Shown here piece after piece: positions 60,949 through 64,000 of a stretch of DNA of 64,000 nt (positions are counted from its first letter, which is position 1; each line of letters starts with the position of its first letter). The stretch comes from Bimastos eiseni (Eukaryota; Annelida; Clitellata; Crassiclitellata; Lumbricidae), in contig OY365814.1 in assembly GCA_959347315.1 (NCBI GenBank), positions 30,705,337 to 30,769,336 of the forward strand, read 5' to 3'. The translations under genes were made by a program, and so were the position numbers. The notes beneath the pieces are model-generated. The model saw nothing but the letters and a program-made list of their open reading frames with translations, made no database searches and was not told the origin of the DNA.

Positions 60949-61200
60949 CATTATTATGTTATTATAACAAGACAATACTAATTTTGAAACGATGATGATG
61001 ATGATGATGATTATGATGATGATGATGATGATGATTATTATTATTATTATTATTATGATGATGACGATGACGATGACGATGACGATGATGATGATAGACG
61101 TATCGCATTCTGTTGGATGAATGCTAAATAAGGTTTGTTACTAACCAGACGCAGCAGCGAGTAGAACCACCGCCAGAAACAAAACATTGATGTCGGCCAT
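36277..61200 (-). CDS. Gene B: mucin-like single-pass membrane protein with furin site (7 exons, 571 aa)
   Basis: Seven exons on the minus strand join in perfect phase: 61200-61146, 40685-40660, 40030-39968, 39488-38417, 37806-37733, 37207-37004 and 36498-36277 (1716 nt with stop). Order in the protein: signal peptide (1-19, MADINVLFLAVVLLAAAS-G); a CPAC motif (22-25); N-glycosylation sites N32 and N35; a helix SPDEHKQLYYAILDAL; a Thr/Pro mucin-like stalk (about 75-355) of TTPEP-type repeats; a dibasic RRKR-H site (361-364); a stem with C370, C407, N416 and N422 glycosylation sites; a membrane segment (465-485, WLPIVITLFFLVVLIILSAV); a CxxC-WKKK stop-transfer; and a cytoplasmic tail (486-571). 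This is a type I surface protein that a proprotein convertase may split into a shed mucin part and a membrane-bound part (inference from the motif). I do not recognise the family. Confidence 0.85.
37004..37207 (-). CDS. Gene B exon 6: membrane segment
   Basis: Minus-strand acceptor ggtggaaag (the NAG 4 nt downstream would bring a TGA in frame), donor gtacag/gttcgt, 68 codons. Encodes KVNNIYRGLPNDGVVTKEGP, then HHFW and 21 hydrophobic residues, then CRVCWKKKSYAVQ. Positive charge after the hydrophobic run predicts the cytoplasmic side. Confidence 0.86.
37555..37672. repeat. 24-bp minisatellite in a gene B intron
   Basis: agattcacatacatatacat plus acat, five units, with tgcatgcat variants at the right end. 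Confidence 0.88.
37733..37806 (-). CDS. Gene B exon 5
   Basis: Minus-strand acceptor tattttaaag, donor gacgtg/gtaagt, phase 1 to 0. Encodes DCTIPEDQLYNVTKELNDTE then KLNDV, with two sequons and one Cys that could pair with C370 of exon 4. Confidence 0.8.
38238..38277. repeat. (TTGA)n
   Basis: Ten units of gatt in the intron between gene B exons 4 and 5. Confidence 0.95.
38417..39488 (-). CDS. Gene B exon 4: mucin-like Thr/Pro stalk
   Basis: Minus-strand acceptor ttgttgtag, donor agaagcg/gtaggt, 1072 nt, phase 0 to 1. It begins TELSPDEHKQLYYAILDALN, then a Thr-rich lead-in (TTEVTTEAITVVTKETTVTT), then about 40 pentads of the type PTTPE/PTTQE/PTTRE. It ends ETRRKRHALAICDDDIEYNE and FFIDLGNDSIKDDILRIS. 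The stalk is a dense O-glycosylation target. If the donor were not used, the frame would run 29 more codons to a stop at 38328-38330. Confidence 0.88.
38575..39175 (-). repeat. In-frame coding VNTR (15-bp pentad, 105-bp higher-order unit)
   Basis: Tandem 15-bp units (plus strand gttgtcggttctggt) encode PTTPE-type pentads. Seven pentads (QR, QE, SE, PE, RE, PE, then QTTPE) form a 105-bp higher-order unit present at about 38870-38974 and 38975-39079 and starting again at 39080, nearly identical. The frame is kept throughout, so length changes are tolerated by the protein. Confidence 0.9.
39545..39890. repeat. (ATTC/ACTC/AATC)n arrays in a gene B intron
   Basis: cattcattcattcactcact-type arrays in two related blocks. 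The block aattgtcaaattgagtattc is repeated in part at about 39660 and 39815, so the array region itself is duplicated. Confidence 0.85.
39968..40030 (-). CDS. Gene B exon 3
   Basis: Minus-strand acceptor ttcttttcag, donor aaggct/gtgagt, 21 codons, phase 0. Encodes VPLENISNVTGEQIATVELK-A with two N-glycosylation sequons. Confidence 0.82.
40031..40659. other. Gene B intron 2
   Basis: Contains a degenerate repeat taaaatacagtaaaagttag/aatatcttt (about 40130-40340). Nothing else recognised. Confidence 0.6.
40660..40685 (-). CDS. Gene B exon 2: 26-nt microexon
   Basis: Minus-strand acceptor atcttttag, donor aacat/gtaagt. Encodes (G)ASCPACKH and repairs the phase between exon 1 (phase 1) and exon 3 (phase 0). 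The CPAC pair is the only Cys pair in the N-terminal part. It is 20.5 kb from exon 1. Confidence 0.75.
40860..41180. repeat. (ATT)n and (CTA)n compound array
   Basis: ATT units, then CTACTACTA blocks interrupted four times by ccacctacta. The CTACC variant spacing indicates block duplications. Confidence 0.9.
41538..41780. repeat. (CAT/CGT/CAC)n array
   Basis: About 240 bp of CAT-type triplets grading to CAC and then CAG/CGA/ACA. Confidence 0.9.
41915..42125 (+). repeat. Two tandem copies of the GTTTAACGACAC family
   Basis: aacgacaccgcactgacagt ... gcgtcaccctccatttttat ... gagactggcatc at 41922-42000, and aacgacatcgtacaataaca ... acgccctccctcttcatcca ... ggactggcaccgcc at 42044-42118. Confidence 0.55.
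44936..44985. repeat. (GGAA)n/(GGAT)n
   Basis: gaaggaaggaaggaaggaag then gatggatggatgg. Confidence 0.92.
46287..46486 (+). repeat. 200-bp direct repeat, left copy
   Basis: Starts gataaatggaacttgcaat and ends gatcactgacaat. It is the same length as 49268-49467 with no indels and 11 substitutions counted by eye (about 5.5%). Confidence 0.93.
46489..49266 (+). repeat. Segmental duplication, copy 2 (inside gene B intron)
   Basis: Same orientation as copy 1. I counted roughly 17 substitutions and a few 1-2-base indels over about 2.74 kb (about 0.6%), plus one 316-bp deletion replaced by agcag at 46788. It sits exactly between the two 200-bp direct repeats. Confidence 0.95.
46546..47621 (+). pseudogene. 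Duplicated 3' exons of gene A
   Basis: Exon copies at 46546-46574, 46790-46992 and 47486-47621. The second lacks its first 27 codons, but the deletion created a new acceptor (atattacag/cag) in the correct phase, so the block would read AQTPEDSLR-QFAQQPDVFRRT and on to the normal LGNA stop. All reading frames are intact. With no 5' exons in cis on this strand it is probably a non-expressed fragment, unless trans-spliced or driven from a local start. Confidence 0.7.
49268..49467 (+). repeat. 200-bp direct repeat, right copy
   Basis: Partner of 46287-46486, ending gatcactgacaat before ttgcggcttc. The inserted duplicate lies exactly between the two. Confidence 0.93.
49925..49992 (+). repeat. tRNA-derived SINE head
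   Basis: Perfect B-box-like GGTTCAAATCC at 49978-49988, preceded by ggtgtgctgggctgtcaatc, which resembles a tRNA anticodon region. The A-box is less clear. Confidence 0.45.
51912..51973. repeat. Perfect-type hairpin, 24-bp arms
   Basis: ataattgtcgttaaactgat plus gatt pairs with aatcatcagtttaatgacaa plus ttat with one mismatch; the loop is 14 nt. The arm contains the GTTTAA(C/T)GACA core of the interspersed family. Confidence 0.8.
54140..54367 (+). repeat. 228-bp dispersed module, copy 1
   Basis: From tggcacataaaccatgctta to cagtgtacggtaagtgt. 3 of 228 positions differ from the copy at 55486. One frame reads FIFLASAYEDWWLILFLAVS up to a splice-donor-like acg/gtaagt, so it looks like a captured exon with its donor. 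Confidence 0.85.
54368..55485. other. Spacer between the 228-bp repeats
   Basis: No ORF or motif supporting an LTR element interior. It contains ATAT-rich sequence at 54850-54900. The pair does not end in TG...CA, so I do not call LTRs. Confidence 0.5.
55486..55713 (+). repeat. 228-bp dispersed module, copy 2
   Basis: Same length and orientation as 54140-54367, 1346 bp downstream. Flanks differ immediately outside, so the ends are sharp. Confidence 0.85.
56246..56290. repeat. (TA)n
   Basis: Alternating AT tract in the gene B intron. Confidence 0.85.
56437..56965. mobile_element. Possible non-autonomous DNA transposon (hAT-like ends)
   Basis: tagggctgtaaacgattaat at the left and atggaaacgattaatcgtta, atcgttaatttccgcagcac at the right. 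Inverted CGATTAAT/ATTAATCG motifs bound an AT-rich body. No clean target-site duplication seen. Confidence 0.35.
58200..58545. repeat. (TGAC)n array with GGCTGACTGACTGAAT higher-order units
   Basis: ctgactgactgaatgg and ttgactgactgactgg-type blocks, imperfect. Confidence 0.9.
58826..60375. mobile_element. hAT-like element with 15-bp TIRs and 8-bp target duplication
   Basis: Left terminus cagtgattctcaacc (58826-58840) and right terminus ggttgagaaccactg (60361-60375) are inverted repeats with one mismatch. Subterminal gtgggtcgc blocks follow the left end and a gtgggtcccc block precedes the right end. Flanking 8-mers are cattacag (58818-58825) and cactacag (60376-60383), a target duplication with one change. 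The CAGTGGTTCTCAACC-type end is well known for hAT elements. There is no transposase; the interior is an L2 LINE. Confidence 0.8.
59430..60295 (+). mobile_element. L2-like LINE 3' fragment nested in the hAT-like element
   Basis: The plus strand reads NVEQLQIWMSSNRLRLNTDK, FMWLGTRQ, VRDLGVLLDQDLSLEEH and CRSCFYRLRQIRVIRR, the L2-clade reverse transcriptase end. A frameshift near 59750 breaks it. The other frame continues MRDTLHLLPVEDRITFKIIL and GMAPEYIRELC. The 3' end is gagaggttcttataaggcgc-tatgtaaat plus tacatacatacat. The 5' truncation point (59340-59440) is not defined. Dead copy. Confidence 0.8.
60455..60535 (-). repeat. Copy of the GTTTAACGACAC family
   Basis: tccagcctggataaaggaat, gggcgatgctaatgatctgt, tgtcacacagtgtcgtttaa then ctgaaactgc: one of the copies closest to consensus. 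Confidence 0.65.
60620..61095. repeat. AAT/ATT and GAT arrays near gene B exon 1
   Basis: A duplicated block (agcaataactcaatatttat, 60665 and 60702), AAT/ATT runs (60745-60960) and GAT/GAC triplets (60988-61095). They end about 50 bp from exon 1. Confidence 0.85.
61146..61200 (-). CDS. Gene B exon 1: start codon and signal peptide
   Basis: ATG at 61200-61198, then ADINVLFLAVVLLAAAS, a typical short signal peptide with small residues before the expected cleavage point. Donor gtctg/gttagt, phase 1. No earlier in-frame ATG is needed. Confidence 0.82.
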
Positions 61201-62860
61201 ATCAGAAGTCAAAGTTCTGGTCTTAGGGTCTGAAGTTGCGACCGCAAGTGAAAAATAAGAAGGTTCACAGACAAACCGTCTCGTCAAGTTCTGTATAACA
61301 GTCTCTTGCGCTCCTTGCCAACCGTCTCTCTTGTACCAATACCGTACTGCGCGGCGTGAGCTCTTATAGGCTTAAAAATTACGCGACGTTCGTTCTGTGC
61401 ACTCCTGGTATCAAGTCCTTTCAGCTCAACTTTGCTCCCTACGTCCAGTAGTTGACTGGATAAAAGTCTTGTTTCGTGCCCTTAAGTTGTTACTTCTATT
61501 GAACTTCGCTTCAAATGAACGTCTACTTTCCGGATTTTTCCGTGCATCTAATAACTTCTCTGGACTGTTACTTTAGACACAGAGTTACTAATAAACAGGT
61601 TTTTCTTCTCGTACCGCTCGAATGTCTTTCAAATGATCGGCATCCGTTTGGTAGCATCGGACGATTCGTCCGGCGACATCTGTGCGGCTATACTTATAGG
61701 CTGCAAGATCCAGCCAGGCTATATAAATAGACAACGGGCTTTCCATGTGCGTTGAATCAAGCCCTCAACTCATGCACATCGGCCAATCGGAGCTTCTGCT
61801 GTGTACGGTTTTATCAGTTTGTTGGCATCCAATGAGTCAGGGTCTGCGTAGACGACACATTTAGAGAAAAAAATTAAATAGTCTAATTTAAGAGGGTGTT
61901 TTCTTCAAATTCGGAAGCGTCTGCCTTCCGGTAAAAACCTTTTTACACACAGTCATGAGTCATAAGTAAAATCTCAGCCAAAAATGTATATAGTTATAGA
62001 CGACATATTTCGGTTTATGAGGACTGTGTTCAGGAATTTGTGTAAGAAATTTCAAATGGTCCTCAATGAGTTACGTGGAAGATTGGAAGGAACTGGAGGA
62101 AGACATTAATTGTGTTGGATAGGCCTAGATAACAATGCTCATAATGATAATTGTCGCTTAATTTCAAAATTGACAATATCACAGTATGATTACAAGTACA
62201 GTATGAACGACTGGTGACACGTTATTACAAGAGTCGAATTTAACTTTCGGCAGCCATGCAAGGCGCCCATTGATTGATCTGGTGCGCCACGCATTGCTAT
62301 AAAGTAACGCCTTAGAAACGGTTAAACATGCGACTCTGCTAACGCTAGCCGCCATGTGACGGGTATCAAGGACTGAAAATGTTGGTGATGACGATTATGA
62401 TGATAATGAAGATGACTATAACGATGACTACGACAATGACGATGACGACGACTATTAGAATATTTTTATCGCCTTTTAAGAAGCCAACCATTTCTGAGAA
62501 TCGATCGCGCACTGCTTATGTGCCATACAGGCCTTCCAAGTACCTGACGTCAACCGATTAACTGAACCTGGCAGAAGATGTCGCTTTCAGTAAAGGATGC
62601 CACCCGCGGATAACGTATTCGTCTGCCATCAAGCATTAGCCAACTTGTCTACGGTATTCGTTTTATCCAGTCAGGTCTTATGCCTAAGGCCTAGGTGTTT
62701 CTGACTTCCGTCCTTTGATTTAGTTCGGAAGTTAGTTATGATTTATAAGAAACTGGCTCACTTAAAAGCCAGATGAATACTATTCTCGTGTGTAAGATAA
62801 TTTGCTAATACTTAAGCCTACATGTAGGAGCTTATGGCTAAAAAGTCACCAATCACCTAT
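61201..62860. other. Upstream flank of gene B
   Basis: The first about 300 bp are less AT-rich and probably hold the promoter. A plus-strand ggctatataaatagacaacg at 61713 resembles a TATA box but also the LINE tail. 62370-62460 is a GAT/GAC array. No convincing gene on either strand. Confidence 0.5.
61362..61369 (-). promoter_or_regulatory. Possible TATA-like element of gene B
   Basis: Minus strand CTATAAGA about 165 nt before the gene B ATG, within gcctataagagctcacgc. Spacing would allow a 5' UTR of roughly 130 nt. It is weak evidence because AT-rich DNA gives many such matches. Confidence 0.3.
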
Positions 62861-62929
62861 ATATCATTATTATTATTATTATTACCGAAATTTGATACCG
62901 CCCTTCTTCCAACATATGTATGCATATAT

Positions 62930-63300
62930 AATATACTACACACGCAAAATATTATATATTATATAATATATAAGTAAGTAAGTAAGTTTATTCTTTTTTT
63001 TGAACCAGCTGCATAACCACACTCTGGTGTACAATACATTTAAAAGTACAGCATTCTAAGTAAAAAAGGGATTTTCGCTTTCGATTGTTTGCCTGTGGAA
63101 TAGCATGGTCATGTGGTCGTGGGGATGAATATAATTATGAGATCGTCTTTTAAATAGCAATGCATTTAAAAAACAGCATTCGAGTACAGCATATATAATA
63201 TATGACTGTTATATATATATGACTATTATATATATATATATATATATGACTATTATATATATATATGACTATTATATATATATATATATATATATATGAC
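62930..63300. repeat. (TA)n arrays with TGACTATTA spacers
   Basis: atatatatatgactattata units in increasing length (63200-63300), preceded by taagtaagtaag. Confidence 0.88.
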
Positions 63301-63609
63301 TGGTCGGCGGTTGTTCAGGTGTTTTCTACAAATCGAAGCTTCTTCAAACTTCGTTCTTAGAATTGAAAGCGTGTGGTGGAAAATCTTAGAATGTTCACTT
63401 GAAATAAAACTCGGGTTCGATACGACATTCACATTCATAATAATTATAATAGCATTAGTTTGAAAGCTCTTAGAAATACTCATAATTATTATGTGATTCT
63501 GAAATCATCATGTATACACTTGTACAGTTACTAGGCTAATCTTAATATTTTAAAAATATTTATATATATATATATATACATATATAATTTCTATTTATAT
63601 ATACATAAT

Positions 63610-63790
63610 ACGGAAGAAAAAGAAGAAGGAGGAGAAGGAGGAGGAGGAGAAGGAAGAGGAGACGAATACGAGAAAGCAGAAGAAGAGGAGGAAGAAGAAG
63701 AAGGTGAAGAAGTAGAATGAAAAGAAAAAGAAGAAGAAGAAGAAGAAGGAAAAAAGAGAAGAAGAAAAAGAAGAAGAAGAAGAAAACAGC
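63610..63790. repeat. (GAA/GGA)n polypurine tract
   Basis: About 180 bp almost free of pyrimidines on the plus strand. Phe/Ser-rich frames on the minus strand are artefacts. Confidence 0.92.
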
Positions 63791-63831
63791 AAAATACCCA
63801 CTATGGCACCCACCAAATCACATATATAAAC

Positions 63832-63837
<6 letters not shown>

Positions 63838-63892
<55 letters not shown>

Positions 63893-64000
63893 TGTATGTA
63901 TGTATGTATGTGTATGTATGTATGTATGTATGTATGTATGTATGTATGTATGTATGTATGTATGTATGTATGTATGTATGTATGTATGTATGTATGTATG
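63838..64000. repeat. (GTAT)n array reaching the window edge
   Basis: atgt/gtat units to the last base. The array probably continues beyond the window. Confidence 0.95.

Larger units (their letters stand above)
40686..61145. other. 20.5-kb first main intron of gene B
   Basis: Bounded by the exon 1 donor (61145) and the microexon acceptor (40686). No minus-strand exon could be fitted in between, and the phases of exons 1 and 2 join directly. It contains the second copy of the gene A 3' end, the 228-bp repeat pair and a hAT-like element. Stretches 43100-46280 and 49900-51900 look unique apart from two GTTTAACGACAC family copies (45950, 50945). Confidence 0.65.

Noticed and set aside
61515..61730. 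71-codon plus-strand frame upstream of gene B with a TATA-like box after it
   Set aside because: No splice partner or motif; the TATA-like word matches the LINE tail seen elsewhere.

Overview
The window is nuclear DNA from a metazoan, most likely a marine invertebrate deuterostome. It has split genes with canonical GT-AG introns, a great deal of simple repeat, decayed LINEs (L2-type, RTE-type and an R2/R4-type restriction-like-endonuclease element), a hAT-like DNA transposon and tRNA-derived SINE heads. The palindrome TAGGCCTA recurs many times. I associate that motif, together with L2-like LINEs, with echinoderm-type genomes, but the species assignment is inference only.

Two protein-coding genes can be reconstructed because exon phases chain without conflict. 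Gene A (+ strand, about 1.9 to 33.9 kb, 5' end not resolved) has 14 chained exons encoding at least 734 residues. The product looks intracellular: acidic and disordered at the start, with a helical middle section, a short EDARRSA tandem repeat, very basic Q/K/S-rich repeats and a conserved-looking C-terminal block. I do not recognise the family. Gene B (- strand, 61200 down to 36277) has seven exons, including a 26-nt microexon and a 20.5-kb first main intron, and encodes 571 residues. These are a signal peptide, a Thr/Pro mucin stalk, a furin-type RRKR site, a glycosylated stem, one membrane segment and an 86-residue cytoplasmic tail. The two genes converge tail to tail across 33.9 to 36.3 kb.

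Layout: 1 to 10.7 kb holds the first ten or so exons of gene A, separated by long simple-repeat arrays. 10.7 to 24.3 kb is one intron filled with old repeats, including an undescribed family that occurs in both orientations and the 3' end of an RLE-type LINE set between two (AAT)n arrays. 24.3 to 33.9 kb holds the last exons of gene A, with RTE-like and other LINE remnants between them. 36.3 to 40.7 kb holds exons 2 to 7 of gene B. 40.7 to 61.1 kb is the giant intron of gene B. It contains a near-identical 2.8-kb copy of the 3' end of gene A flanked by 200-bp direct repeats, a 228-bp repeated module, and a hAT-like element with an L2 LINE inside it. 61.2 to 64 kb is the upstream flank of gene B and ends in simple repeats.

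The most interesting items are: (i) the gene B product, a mucin-type receptor or adhesin-like protein of no family I know; (ii) the 3'-end duplication of gene A, whose flanking 200-bp repeats look older than the inserted copy; (iii) the repeated placement of tandem arrays just upstream of the 3' splice sites of gene A; (iv) an RLE LINE bounded by (AAT)n on both sides; and (v) the high-copy fold-back repeat family. No prokaryotic features, CRISPR arrays or intact RNA genes are present.
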